This document shows, piece by piece, positions 17,914-26,972 of a stretch of 64,000 bases of DNA. The notes beneath the pieces were generated by a model. It had not been told where the DNA came from and searched no databases. It saw nothing but the letters and a program-made list of their open reading frames with translations. Made by a program: the position numbers and the translations under genes. The stretch spans positions 806,001 to 870,000 of the forward strand of contig JADJWL010000025.1 of assembly GCA_016716385.1 (NCBI GenBank). The letters run 5' to 3'. The DNA is from Bryobacterales bacterium (lineage in GTDB: Bacteria; Acidobacteriota; Terriglobia; Bryobacterales; Bryobacteraceae). Each line of letters opens with the position of its first letter. Position 1 is the stretch's first letter.

Positions 17914-17935
17914 ACGTAAGGAACCTATCATTTCC

Positions 17936-19114
17936 ATGAATCTGGCGGAACGAATCGGTCTGATCAGCGTGTCTTCCACCATGAAGGTGGCCGCGGACGC
18001 GGAGAAGTTGCGGTCCGAAGGACGCGACGTCGTCGACTTCGGCGCCGGGGAACCGGACTTCCCCACGCCCGACAATATCAAGCAGGCGGCGGTCCAGGCC
18101 CTGGCCGACAACTTCACCAAGTACACCGCGGCGGGCGGCACGGCCGAACTCAAGAAGGCCATCTGCGAACGCCACAAGACCGACTTCGGCACCGACTACC
18201 AGCCCTCCGAGTGCATCATCTCGGTCGGCGGCAAGCACGTGATCTTCAATCTCACCCAGGCGCTGCTGAACCCGGGCGATGAGGTGATCATCCCCGTCCC
18301 GTACTGGGTGACCTACAAGGATGTCGTCAACTACGCCGGCGCCACCTGCGTTTTCGTCGAGACCGATGAGAACGCCGGGTTCACCTTCACCGCGGAGATG
18401 GTCGAGAGGAGCCTGACGCCCAAGACCAAGATGGTGATCATCAACTCGCCGTCGAACCCCAGCGGCGCGGTGCTCGACCGGGCGGAGTTCGAGAAGATCT
18501 ACCATCTCACGTCACAACGCGGCGTGTACCTGCTCACCGACGAGTGCTATTGCCACTTCCTTTACGACAGCGAGCCGTTCTCGATCGCCTCCCTGCCGGG
18601 CGCGAAGGCGACGGTGCTGGTGGCGGGCACGATGTCGAAGACCTACGCGATGACCGGTTGGCGCGTCGGGTTCGCGCTGGCTCCGGCGCACATCGTGACG
18701 TCAATGATGAAGCTGCAGAGCCACTCCACCTCGAACCCGACCTCGATTGCGCAGAAGGCGGCGGTCGAAGCCGTCCGGGGTTCGCAGGAGTCCGTGCGCG
18801 AGATGCTCGCTGAGTACCGCCGCCGGCGCGACTTCGTCGTCTCCCGCCTGCGCGCGATTCCCGGCGTCACGTGTGCCGAACCCCGGGGCGCGTTCTACGC
18901 GTATCCGAACATCGGTGTGGTCCTGGGCCACAACGGCATCTCGAACACGCTGCAATTCGCCGAGCGGCTGCTGGCGGAATCACTCGTCGCGGTGGTGCCG
19001 GGCGAAGCGTTCGGGACGGACAGGCACGTGCGAATCTCTTACGCGACGTCGATGCAGGAACTGGAGCGCGGGCTCGACCGCCTCCACGAGTTCGTCGTGA
19101 AGCACTCGGGCTAG
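17936..19114 (+). CDS. Aspartate aminotransferase (class I, type Ib-like)
   Basis: This PLP aminotransferase interconverts aspartate/2-oxoglutarate and oxaloacetate/glutamate. The 392-residue protein shows DFGAGEPDFPTPDNIK near residue 40, YTAAGG, the pocket motif INSPSNPSGAV near 165-175, and the PLP lysine in GTMSKTYAMTGWRVG near 237-251; the final Arg lies in RISYAT. AAGGAA precedes the ATG by 12 nt. It follows coaD by 22 nt. Its TAG and the stop of the convergent PPTase gene share the palindrome CTAG (19111-19114). Related substrates such as prephenate cannot be excluded. Confidence 0.92.
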   Translation: MNLAERIGLISVSSTMKVAADAEKLRSEGRDVVDFGAGEPDFPTPDNIKQAAVQALADNFTKYTAAGGTAELKKAICERHKTDFGTDYQPSECIISVGGKHVIFNLTQALLNPGDEVIIPVPYWVTYKDVVNYAGATCVFVETDENAGFTFTAEMVERSLTPKTKMVIINSPSNPSGAVLDRAEFEKIYHLTSQRGVYLLTDECYCHFLYDSEPFSIASLPGAKATVLVAGTMSKTYAMTGWRVGFALAPAHIVTSMMKLQSHSTSNPTSIAQKAAVEAVRGSQESVREMLAEYRRRRDFVVSRLRAIPGVTCAEPRGAFYAYPNIGVVLGHNGISNTLQFAERLLAESLVAVVPGEAFGTDRHVRISYATSMQELERGLDRLHEFVVKHSG

Positions 19115-19878
19115 AGAACAGCCAGCGTCGCCTTGTATCCCGGCCCCGCCTCGATCGGGTAGAGCCGCCACGGCGCGCCGGCTGGCGGGTTCAGAACCGG
19201 GCTCCGGCCCAATCCGCCGGCGATTCCGGTGCCCAGCGCCTTGAGGACGGCTTCCTGCCGCGTCCAGGCCTCGAAGAACCTGTCCACTCGCTCAGCGCGA
19301 GGCGTTGCACGCCAAGCCGCCAGATCCGCCGGGTGAAAGAAACGCGTGAGGATCTCTTCCGGGTCTACGCGCCGGACCGTGGACTCGATGTCGACCCCGA
19401 CCTCCTCGCGCGCGGCCACCGCTACCGCCGCTCGTTCCCCGGCGTGGGATAGATTGAACCTGGGACCCCGTAGCAGGAACGGTTTCCCGTGCTCCGCGCT
19501 CTTGAATACGAGGACGCCGGGGTCTGTCCCTGTATATTGCGCCAGCACGTGTCTCAGGAACGCATGGGATCTCTCGTAGCGCCCCCTGTCTGCGTCGAAC
19601 CGGAGGCGGGCGCTCCGGCTGCGCTCTTCCTCGTCGAGGCAGGAGATGTCGGGATCCTGCCAGGCAGACAGGTCCGCGAGCCAGACATGCACCTCACTTA
19701 AGTCGTAATGGAGATCGGAAGAATCGAAGGAGTGCTCAGAAACAGTTTCGCGGAGATTGGGACTGGCCACTCGCACCAGCCTGACCCAATCTCCGCGGAA
19801 CAATGTGCCGACTCGGAGGAGAGAAGGAGACGTGCTAATCGTTCCTACCGGCTTGTTAACCCTAATGTAGCGTGTCAC
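19111..19878 (-). CDS. 4'-phosphopantetheinyl transferase, Sfp type
   Basis: The enzyme moves phosphopantetheine from CoA to carrier proteins of fatty acid, polyketide or peptide synthases. Motifs: FNLSHAGERAAVAVA, the magnesium-binding VGVDIE, and FFEAWTRQEAVLKALG. In the last motif Gln replaces the usual Lys of W-x-x-K-E, while the later Lys is kept. From ATG 19878 there are 255 residues, but the first ~60 look unlike the family and are AT-richer; GTG 19692 may be the true start. It lies 55 nt after the UDG gene at the end of a long operon that also contains coaBC. Confidence 0.85.
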   Translation of the reverse strand: MTRYIRVNKPVGTISTSPSLLRVGTLFRGDWVRLVRVASPNLRETVSEHSFDSSDLHYDLSEVHVWLADLSAWQDPDISCLDEEERSRSARLRFDADRGRYERSHAFLRHVLAQYTGTDPGVLVFKSAEHGKPFLLRGPRFNLSHAGERAAVAVAAREEVGVDIESTVRRVDPEEILTRFFHPADLAAWRATPRAERVDRFFEAWTRQEAVLKALGTGIAGGLGRSPVLNPPAGAPWRLYPIEAGPGYKATLAVL

Positions 19879-19933
19879 GGGTACGGGAGAGAATCCTGTC
19901 GAGCCAGTATTTTTCGCTTGGTACCACGAAACT

Positions 19934-20638
19934 TCAATCGTAGACGAAGTGCAGCACCTTCTTCAGATCCTCCCACGCCTCGCGCTTGGCGTTCTGGTTG
20001 TACGGCCGCAGCAAGTATGAGGGATGGTACGTCACCATGACCGGGATCTCATTCCATTTGAACCAGTTCCCGCGCATCTTCGTGACGCCTTCTTTGCGTC
20101 CGAGCAGCGCCTTGGCGGCGGTGGCGCCCAGAGCGCAGATCGCTCTTGGCTGAATCGCCGACAGTTGTCGGAACAGGAACTGCCCGCAGATTTCCATCTC
20201 GTCCGGTTCCGGGGTCCGGTTCTCCGGCGGCCGGCATTTGACGACATTGCAAATGTACACGTCGGCCCTGGTCAGCCGGATACCTTCCTTGCTCGCCGTC
20301 CCCTCGATCATCTGCGTCAGCAGTTGGCCCGCCCTGCCGACGAACGGAAGACCTTGCTGGTCCTCGTCGGCGCCCGGTCCTTCACCCACGAAGACCAGCG
20401 GAGAAGTCTCGTTGCCGGAGCCGAAGACGATGCGATTGCGCTTTTCGTGCAGACGGCAGCGGCGGCAGTCGCCGATGTCTTCGAGGATCCTGAGGAGTGT
20501 GTCGCCCGCCGGGGCAAGGCCCGGAAGTTCTGGTTCAGGAATGGGTTGCATGAGTTCGGAGGAGACGCGCCGGTACAGGGGGCCCACCCCGAGGTCCCGG
20601 TAAAATTCCAGCCACTGTCGGAGGTTCTCGCGATTCAT
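19934..20638 (-). CDS. Uracil-DNA glycosylase, family 4 ([4Fe-4S])
   Basis: Removes uracil from DNA to start base-excision repair. The 234-residue protein has an N-terminal extension of about 55 residues, then cluster cysteines in GDCRRCRLH, the active-site motif GEGPGADEDQQGLPFVG, ICNVVKCRPPENRTP with the second Cys pair, and the C-terminal HPSYLL. These are type-4 UDG hallmarks. Its start overlaps the coaBC stop by 4 nt. Confidence 0.94.
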   Translation of the reverse strand: MNRENLRQWLEFYRDLGVGPLYRRVSSELMQPIPEPELPGLAPAGDTLLRILEDIGDCRRCRLHEKRNRIVFGSGNETSPLVFVGEGPGADEDQQGLPFVGRAGQLLTQMIEGTASKEGIRLTRADVYICNVVKCRPPENRTPEPDEMEICGQFLFRQLSAIQPRAICALGATAAKALLGRKEGVTKMRGNWFKWNEIPVMVTYHPSYLLRPYNQNAKREAWEDLKKVLHFVYD

Positions 20639-21849
20639 CGCGCTGCGTACAGGGCCAGACGCAACTGCAAGGCACGATCGAATATCTGGCTCGCGATATC
20701 CCGCTTGCTGCCGCGAGGCAGGTCCACGACCTCGCCGGTTCTGAGTACCAGCGTCACTTCGTTGTCATCGGACTCGAAGCCCGTGCCTTGCTGACCCACC
20801 ATGTTGGCCACGATCATGTCGCAGTTCTTCGATTCGAGCTTGCGCTTCGCCTCCTGCTTCAAGTCCTGCGTTTCGGCGGCGAAGCCGATCAGGAGGCGGT
20901 CACCCTTCTTCCGGCCGATTTCCGAAAGGATGTCCGGAGTTGGATCCAGTTCCAGGGAGACCCGCGCCGCCGTCTTCTTGATTTTCTGCTGCGCCACACG
21001 GGCCAGATGGAAATCCGCGACGGCCGCCGCTTTTACGACGATTGTCGCATCTTCAAGGTGCCGGAGCACCGCATCACGCATCTCGGACGCTGTCCGGACC
21101 GGGATCACGGTCACGCCGGCAGGCGCCGGGATCTGGACCGGACCTGATACCACGATGACTCGCGCTCCCCGGTCCCGGGCGGCCGTGGCCAGCGCGTACC
21201 CCATCTTGCCGCTCGACCGATTGGAGATAAACCGCACCGGATCGATGGGTTCTTCAGTTGGACCAGCGGTGATCAGGATCGTTTCTCCGTCAAGGTCCTT
21301 ACGGCCGGTCAGGAGGCGTGTAGCCTCGCCGGCGATGTGTTCAGGATCGGCGAGACGGCCCGGTCCGGTGACCCCACAGGCGAGAAAGCCTTCCTCGGGC
21401 TCTACGACGTGGCACCCGCGCTCACGCAGGATCGCGAGATTCGCCCGGGTTGCCGGATGGGTCCACATATTCGAGTTCATTGCGGGAGCGAGCAGAATGG
21501 GGCCCGTGAATGCGAGGTGCAGGGTGGAGAGGAAGTCGTCGGCTGCGCCGTGCGCGAATTTCGCCATCAGGTCGGCGGTCGCCGGCGCCACGACAAGCAG
21601 TTCGTTCTGCTGCGCAACCGCGATATGTTCCACCGCGCTCGCCAGCGCCGCCTCGCCGCCGCCGGCCGGAAACAGGTCCGTGATGACCTTCTGTCCCGTC
21701 AGGGCCGCGAAGGTCAGCGGCTGGACAAACTCCGTAGCCGCCCGCGTCATCACCACCTGCACCCTGGCGCCGGCCTGCACCAGCGCACGGGCCAACTCGG
21801 CGGCTTTGTATGCCGCGATGCCACCGCCCACGCCAAGGACGATGTTCAC
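20635..21849 (-). CDS. coaBC: Bifunctional phosphopantothenoylcysteine decarboxylase / phosphopantothenate-cysteine ligase
   Basis: CoaBC carries out two middle steps of CoA synthesis. The 404-residue fusion has the N-terminal flavin-dependent CoaC domain (LGVGGGIAAYKA at residues 4-15; LLAPAMNSNMW near 115; the active-site Cys in GFLACGVTGPGRL near 158) and the C-terminal CoaB domain (ITAGPTEEPID, ISNRSSGKMGYALA, KAAAVADFHLA). All key motifs are present. It follows rpoZ by 3 nt and precedes UDG with a 4-nt overlap, the common gmk-rpoZ-coaBC order. Confidence 0.96.
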   Translation of the reverse strand: MNIVLGVGGGIAAYKAAELARALVQAGARVQVVMTRAATEFVQPLTFAALTGQKVITDLFPAGGGEAALASAVEHIAVAQQNELLVVAPATADLMAKFAHGAADDFLSTLHLAFTGPILLAPAMNSNMWTHPATRANLAILRERGCHVVEPEEGFLACGVTGPGRLADPEHIAGEATRLLTGRKDLDGETILITAGPTEEPIDPVRFISNRSSGKMGYALATAARDRGARVIVVSGPVQIPAPAGVTVIPVRTASEMRDAVLRHLEDATIVVKAAAVADFHLARVAQQKIKKTAARVSLELDPTPDILSEIGRKKGDRLLIGFAAETQDLKQEAKRKLESKNCDMIVANMVGQQGTGFESDDNEVTLVLRTGEVVDLPRGSKRDIASQIFDRALQLRLALYAAR

Positions 21850-21852
21850 GGC

Positions 21853-22101
21853 CTATTCCTCTGCGGGTTCAGCCGGTTCTTCCACCACCTGATTCAAGAG
21901 TTCGTACTTGACCAGCCCCCGGCGGACTTCCTCGGCCGCGATGATGGTCGGCTTCTTTGACGTGGTGGGCAGAAACGGCCGCGCGCCGTTCTGCAACTGC
22001 CGAGCCCGCTTGGCCGCCACGATGATGAACCGGTTGACGCTCTGCTCCGGGTCATCGGGGATCGTGCAGTGGGCAAAGTTGCGATAATGCCGTTCGTTCA
22101 T
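21853..22101 (-). CDS. rpoZ: RNA polymerase omega subunit
   Basis: Omega helps assemble the beta' subunit and can take part in (p)ppGpp response. The 82-residue protein has the RpoZ core NRFIIVAAKRARQL and the segment PTIIAAEEVRRGLVKYELL, then a short acidic tail. Position between gmk and coaBC, abutting gmk, is the standard bacterial arrangement and supports the call. Confidence 0.93.
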   Translation of the reverse strand: MNERHYRNFAHCTIPDDPEQSVNRFIIVAAKRARQLQNGARPFLPTTSKKPTIIAAEEVRRGLVKYELLNQVVEEPAEPAEE

Positions 22102-22722
22102 TCAGTTCTCCAACTCAAACGTCTCCAGGATCGGACGCACCAGAGGCTCGATTCGGGTTCTCCGCGTTCTCTCCGCTCTCACGATCCCGCACAGAGTCTC
22201 CGCGGACTCCTCCAGGTCGTTGTTGATGAGCACGTAGTCGTATGCTGAATAATTCCGGATCTCGCTGGCCGCGTCCCGCAGCCGGCGGTCGATTACAGCC
22301 CCGGCGTCCTCCGACCGGGCGCGCAATCTCTGTTCCAGCACTTCCCGCGAAGGAGGCAGGATGAAGATCGACGCCGCATCCGGAATCCGCTTCTTTAATT
22401 GTGCCGCACCCTGGACGTCAATGTCGAGGACGACGTCCGAGCCCTCCGCGGCGGCTTGTTCCACCACGCTGATGTGGGTTCCGTAGTAGTTGCCGAAGAC
22501 CTCGGCCCATTCCAGGAACTCGTCGCGCGCGATCCGCTGCTCGAACTCATCCCGCGTGATGTAGTGGTAGCTCTCCCCGGGACGCTCCGTCCCCCGCGGC
22601 GCCCGCGTCGTATAGGAGACGGAGAAGACGAGGCGGGGCACGGTCCTCATCAGTCTTGCGACAAGTGTCGATTTTCCTGAGCCCGACGGCGCCGAGATGA
22701 TGAAAACAACCAGCGAAGACAT
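22102..22722 (-). CDS. gmk: Guanylate kinase
   Basis: Gmk phosphorylates GMP to GDP. The 206-residue protein has the P-loop SAPSGSGKSTL (about residues 10-20), the GMP-binding stretch SYTTRAPRGTERPGE (about 36-50), YHYITRDEF and the lid region RLRARSEDAGAVIDRRL. It is 3 nt after yicC and directly adjoins rpoZ. Confidence 0.96.
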   Translation of the reverse strand: MSSLVVFIISAPSGSGKSTLVARLMRTVPRLVFSVSYTTRAPRGTERPGESYHYITRDEFEQRIARDEFLEWAEVFGNYYGTHISVVEQAAAEGSDVVLDIDVQGAAQLKKRIPDAASIFILPPSREVLEQRLRARSEDAGAVIDRRLRDAASEIRNYSAYDYVLINNDLEESAETLCGIVRAERTRRTRIEPLVRPILETFELEN

Positions 22723-22725
22723 TCT

Positions 22726-23619
22726 CTATTCCAGGTTCAGCGACTGCTCGCGGATCTTATCAACTTCCGCCTTAGCGGAGAGCGCGAGGTCGGTCAACCG
22801 GAGTCCGGTCTCCCCAAGCCCGCCTGTTTTCGACAGGATCGTATTCGCTTCGCGGTTCATCTCCTGAAGCAGGAAGTCGAGCCGCTTGCCGATTTCTCCG
22901 CCGGCCGCGAGCAAGTCCTCGATCTGGCCGGTGTGCGTGCGCAGCCGCAGGATCTCCTCGGCGATGTCGCTGCGCTCGGCGAGCAACGCAGCCTCCTGGG
23001 CGAGCCGTTGTGGGTCGACATTCACTCCGCGCAGCATCGTCCGCAGCTTCTCCCGCAATCGCTGGTGGAACTCTTTGGTCGCCGACGCCCGGATTTCTTC
23101 CATGGCGGCAGCGCGCTCCCGGATCGTCTGGCAGCGCGTGCGCAGTTCCGCCTCGATTGCCGCGCCTTCGCGGAGCCGGAACGCATCGAGCAGATCCAGC
23201 GCCTCGGACATTGCGCCGGCGACAGCCTGCTCGGTCTCGGCGGGCAGTTCGCCCCGAGCGTCGAGGCGCAGCATGCCGGGGAGCCGCAAGGCAAGGTTGA
23301 GGTCGGGCGCGCCGTTGACGCCCAGGCGCTCCGCCGCCGCCCGGTACGCCGCCACATAGGCGTCGAGGAGCGGGGCGTTCAGCAAGGCATCTCCCATGGT
23401 TTCCGAGGCGGCGAACGCAGCGTGGATCTGGACGTGTCCGCGCGCGATGCGGCTCTTGATCAGGCTCCGCAGCCGCGCCTCGACCCCGTCGAGGTCGGGC
23501 GGCAGGTGAAAGTGAAGATCCAGGGCCCGATGGTTGACGCTCTTCAGGCTTAAGGTCAGGTCCCCGCCGGGCACCGCCCGGCGCACCCGGGCGAAGCCCG
23601 TCATGCTATGCACGCTCAA
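22726..23619 (-). CDS. yicC: YicC-family endoribonuclease
   Basis: YicC-family proteins have been linked to endoribonuclease activity on small RNAs and to stationary-phase fitness. The 297-residue protein shows the N-terminal MTGFARVRR motif, SLKSVNHRALDLHFHLP, and the DUF1732 C-terminus with GKRLDFLLQEMNREANTILSK. The gene lies directly upstream of gmk, a conserved pairing. Its start overlaps the exporter stop by 4 nt. Confidence 0.92.
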   Translation of the reverse strand: MSVHSMTGFARVRRAVPGGDLTLSLKSVNHRALDLHFHLPPDLDGVEARLRSLIKSRIARGHVQIHAAFAASETMGDALLNAPLLDAYVAAYRAAAERLGVNGAPDLNLALRLPGMLRLDARGELPAETEQAVAGAMSEALDLLDAFRLREGAAIEAELRTRCQTIRERAAAMEEIRASATKEFHQRLREKLRTMLRGVNVDPQRLAQEAALLAERSDIAEEILRLRTHTGQIEDLLAAGGEIGKRLDFLLQEMNREANTILSKTGGLGETGLRLTDLALSAKAEVDKIREQSLNLE

Positions 23620-25457
23620 GAATCCACCACCGCATCGAATTCTACAAATTGTAAATCATGCAAACGCTGGTAGATGCCTCCCCGGCGCACCAGTTCTTCA
23701 TGGCGTCCGATCTCGCGCACTTCCCCGCCCTCAATCACGACGATCTGGTCCGCGCGGCGGATGGTCGACAGGCGGTGGGCGACGACGATCACGGTCCGGT
23801 CCGCCATCAGGTTGCCCAGGGCCGCCTGCACCAGCCGTTCGGACTCCGTGTCGAGGTGGGAAGTGGCCTCGTCCAGAATCAGGATTGGGGCGTTGCGCAG
23901 CAGCGCGCGGGCGATCGCGATGCGTTGCCGCTGGCCGCCGCTCAGCTTGACGCCGCGCTCGCCGATCACGGTCCCGTAGCCTTCGGGCAGCCTCTCAATA
24001 AACTCATCCGCCAAGGCCAACCGTGCCACTTCGCGGATCCGCTCCTCCGGCACAGTATCCCGCAGCGCGGGGGGCACACCGTAGGCGATGTTTGCCGCCA
24101 CCGTCTCGTTGAACAGAAACGTATCCTGCGCCACGATGCCGATGCTGCCGCGCAGCGACGCCAGATCGAGTTGCCGCACGTCCGTGCCGTCGACACGGAC
24201 CGCCCCGGAGGTCACATCCCAGAACCGCGGCACCAGGCTGACCAGCGTTGATTTGCCGGAGCCGCTAGGGCCTACCAGGGCCACGACCTCTCCGGCCTTG
24301 ACCTCCAGGTTGATGTTCCGCAGGGCAAAGGTCTCGCCGGGGGCGTATTCGAAGCCCACACGGTCGAACTGGATCGACTGTCCGAACCGGTCGAGTTTGC
24401 GCGCCCCAGGTTCGGTACTGATGGTTTCGCGGCGCGCCATCATCTCGAACACGCGCTGCGAAGCGCCGATGGCCTGTTCGAAGATATGATGGATGCCGGT
24501 CAGCCGCTTCACCGGTTCGTACAGCATCAGCAGCGCAACGACGAAGCTCGTGAACTCGCCTGCCGTCAATGAGCCGCCCTTGATCTGTCCGCGCGCGTAT
24601 GTGAGCAAGCCGACGATCGTCAGCGCCCCGAAAATTTCGATCAGAGGCGATGCCAGCGCCTGCTGCAGCACGTAGCGCAGAGTGCTGCGTTTGAAGCGCT
24701 CAGCGGCGGCGGCAAAGCGCTTCTGCTCGTGTTCTTCAGCTCCGAACGCCTTCACCACGTGATGGCCGCTCAGTGCTTCCTGCAGCACCTGGTTCATCTC
24801 GGCCGCGTCGTCCTGTGCGCGCCGCGTCGTGCGCCGGATCCGCCGGCCGATGCGCGCGGTCGGGACCAGCACGAACGGCAGCACCGTGAGACTGACGACA
24901 GCCAGCTTCCAGTCGCGGTGCAACACGACAAACAACAGACCGGCCACGACGAACACCTGCCGCAGGAGGTCCGCCAGGATGTGAGACACAGCGACTTGAA
25001 TCTTGTCGATATCGTTCATGATCGACGACATCAGCCGCCCGGTCGACTGCTGCTCGAAGAACGCCGCGTCCTGCCGCAGGACCTTGCCGAACACGACATT
25101 GCGCAGATCCGTGATGGCCGACAAGCCGACGCGATTGATCAGGTAATTGCCTCCGTAGTCGCAGGCGCCCTTGACGAGGAAGACTCCGAGAATGCCGAAC
25201 GCCACCATCGTCCAGATGTTGTTGATGCCTTCCGGCACGATGTCGCCGAGGTGTACCCGCCAGTCAAGCACCGGGACCGTAAACAGCACCACCGGTCCAT
25301 CGGGTGTTGCGGGATCTAGGACGCGGTCGAAGATCGGGCCGATCAGGATGGCGAGCATGCCGTGCGCCATCCCGACGGCGGCCATCAGGACGACGGCGCC
25401 CAGCAGCAGCGGCCAGTAGGGACGCGCGTAGCGCAACAGCCGCAGGCGTTCGTTCAT
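23616..25457 (-). CDS. msbA: MsbA-like lipid A/lipid ABC exporter
   Basis: Half-transporter likely to flip lipid A core or a related lipid across the inner membrane. In 613 residues there are about six hydrophobic spans (roughly residues 15-310) followed by the ATPase domain with Walker A GPSGSGKST near 398-406, signature LSGGQRQRIAIARAL near 505-519, Walker B ILILDEATSHLD and a switch His in VVAHRLST. The context (GT9 heptosyltransferase upstream, lpxD elsewhere in the window) supports the lipid A role, though related peptide or lipid exporters look alike. Confidence 0.85.
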   Translation of the reverse strand: MNERLRLLRYARPYWPLLLGAVVLMAAVGMAHGMLAILIGPIFDRVLDPATPDGPVVLFTVPVLDWRVHLGDIVPEGINNIWTMVAFGILGVFLVKGACDYGGNYLINRVGLSAITDLRNVVFGKVLRQDAAFFEQQSTGRLMSSIMNDIDKIQVAVSHILADLLRQVFVVAGLLFVVLHRDWKLAVVSLTVLPFVLVPTARIGRRIRRTTRRAQDDAAEMNQVLQEALSGHHVVKAFGAEEHEQKRFAAAAERFKRSTLRYVLQQALASPLIEIFGALTIVGLLTYARGQIKGGSLTAGEFTSFVVALLMLYEPVKRLTGIHHIFEQAIGASQRVFEMMARRETISTEPGARKLDRFGQSIQFDRVGFEYAPGETFALRNINLEVKAGEVVALVGPSGSGKSTLVSLVPRFWDVTSGAVRVDGTDVRQLDLASLRGSIGIVAQDTFLFNETVAANIAYGVPPALRDTVPEERIREVARLALADEFIERLPEGYGTVIGERGVKLSGGQRQRIAIARALLRNAPILILDEATSHLDTESERLVQAALGNLMADRTVIVVAHRLSTIRRADQIVVIEGGEVREIGRHEELVRRGGIYQRLHDLQFVEFDAVVDS

Positions 25458-26380
25458 GCAACCACCCGCAGCCGGCCGAGCGCTTCAAGGACTCTCTCCG
25501 CCTCGATGGCGCCGATGCCGTCATCCGACGTCAGGACCTCCGAGGGCGTCCGCCACGGCCGCCATACGAGCGGGTTGGACGATCCGAACAGGGCCACGAC
25601 CGGTACGCCGAACGCCGCCGCCATGTGCGCCGGTCCGGAGTCGTTTCCTACAAACAGGCAGGCGCTTCGGACCAGCTTCTTGATCTCGGTCAGCGGTTTG
25701 CCGGACCAGCAGCGCCATGCCGCGAACGGCCGGAAGTCGTCTTCGTCCCCCCCCAGAAATACAGGCGTAATGCCCTGATTGTTTTCCACGTGGCGGGCGA
25801 CCTCGATGAACCGTTCCGGCGGCCACGTCTTGTCGGGCTGCGAGGCGAACGGGTGGAACACCGCATACGGAGTCGGCACGGGCGGCGCCAGGGGCGGCGA
25901 CCACAGCTTCGCCTGCGGGATTTCGCATCGCGGCACCCCGAGGTGGAACATGGCCGAAGCGAGGTGCTCGGCCGTATGCACGGGCCTCTCTTCCCCCAGA
26001 ATCTCTTGCGCCCGCGGGATCCGCAGGTTGTAGACCTGGGAGAACCGGTAATGGACAAATCCCGCCCGCACCGGCGCGGCAGACGCTCCGGTCAGCACCG
26101 CGCTCCGCGTTCCACCGTGGAAGTTAATGGTCAACGTAGGGCCGAAGCGGCGGGCGAGCAAGGGCTCGGGGGCGAGGACAGCGGTGATGTCAGGACTTCC
26201 GGCAAACACTTCGGCGAACCGCGGCTCGACCAGGACGCCGAGCCGGATATCGGGGCGGTAGGCCTTGAGGATCGCCAGAGCCGGGGTCGTCAGGACGCAG
26301 TCTCCCAGCGACCGCAACCGGACGACCAGCACGCCCGCCCCGGCCGGCAGTGTGTCCAGAATGCGGCTTGGCCCGGCCAC
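25454..26380 (-). CDS. Glycosyltransferase family 9 (heptosyltransferase-like)
   Basis: GT9 enzymes add heptose or similar sugars to the LPS core. The 308-residue product has the N-terminal VVRLRSLGDCVLTTPAL (about residues 19-35) and the C-terminal nucleotide-sugar motif FVGNDSGPAHMAAAFGVPVV near residue 235. The start is GTG 26380, one base after the Trm112-like stop codon. Coupled by a 4-nt overlap to the MsbA-like exporter, it fits LPS core assembly and export. Confidence 0.88.
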   Translation of the reverse strand: MAGPSRILDTLPAGAGVLVVRLRSLGDCVLTTPALAILKAYRPDIRLGVLVEPRFAEVFAGSPDITAVLAPEPLLARRFGPTLTINFHGGTRSAVLTGASAAPVRAGFVHYRFSQVYNLRIPRAQEILGEERPVHTAEHLASAMFHLGVPRCEIPQAKLWSPPLAPPVPTPYAVFHPFASQPDKTWPPERFIEVARHVENNQGITPVFLGGDEDDFRPFAAWRCWSGKPLTEIKKLVRSACLFVGNDSGPAHMAAAFGVPVVALFGSSNPLVWRPWRTPSEVLTSDDGIGAIEAERVLEALGRLRVVA

Positions 26381-26381
26381 G

Positions 26382-26552
26382 CTACTCTTCGATCTTCGCC
26401 TCGTCGATCAGCATCACCGGGATTTCATCGCGGATCGGGTATACCCGGCGGCAGGCCGTGCACTTCAGACCGCGCTCTCCGGACAGCAGCTCCAGCTTCT
26501 CCTTGCACGCCGGACACACGAGAATCTCAAGCAACTCCTGACTGATCGCCAT
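26382..26552 (-). CDS. Trm112/YcaR-family zinc-binding small protein
   Basis: This 56-residue protein has two CxxC pairs: LVCPAC at residues 12-16 and KCTACRRVYPI at about 35-45, with IPVML near the end. This is the Trm112/UPF0434 pattern of a zinc ribbon that in other organisms stabilises methyltransferases; bacterial copies often sit next to lipid A genes such as lpxK or kdsB. It is the second gene of the long minus-strand operon. Confidence 0.9.
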   Translation of the reverse strand: MAISQELLEILVCPACKEKLELLSGERGLKCTACRRVYPIRDEIPVMLIDEAKIEE

Positions 26553-26594
26553 GCGACGGAACGTTCTCCCATCCGAGTGTAGCAGGGACGCCAG

Positions 26595-26930
26595 TCACCG
26601 GTGCGCGGCATTCAGATCGAAGCGCCCCAGGTGAACGGGCTTGGAGACGGGCGGTGTGCTGGAGGTGACATCGCGCGGGTACGGTTCCTTGATCAGCGTC
26701 GGGAAGCCCCACACGTCTCCAGTACGCAGGTCAATCGCGATCTTGCCCTGGAACTGGGCGCTCCCGTCCGGCGCGCGAACAAGGTGCGTACCGGGTTCGA
26801 AGAAGAACGGCTGCGTCTCTTCTTGCCCGGCGAGCACCCGGCCCGGTTGGGTGAAAGGACGGAGCGCGATGGCGGCGAGCAGCAAGACGATCGCCGCAAG
26901 AAGGAAGCGAACGGAACGGTCCGGTTGCAT
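26595..26930 (-). CDS. Hypothetical membrane-anchored protein
   Basis: A 111-residue protein with one N-terminal hydrophobic helix (RFLLAAIVLLLAAIALRPF, about residues 8-26) and a periplasmic part with THLVRAPDGSAQFQGKIAID and TGDVWGFPT. The latter resembles a short single-strand repeat seen in uncharacterised proteins; function unknown. ATG 26930 is preferred over the TTG three codons earlier. It heads the operon running to the PPTase gene, 42 nt before the Trm112-like gene. Confidence 0.7.
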   Translation of the reverse strand: MQPDRSVRFLLAAIVLLLAAIALRPFTQPGRVLAGQEETQPFFFEPGTHLVRAPDGSAQFQGKIAIDLRTGDVWGFPTLIKEPYPRDVTSSTPPVSKPVHLGRFDLNAAHR

Positions 26931-26972
26931 ACTTCTCAATTTTCGCCCATCCCTTAAGGTAAACTTCTGAGC

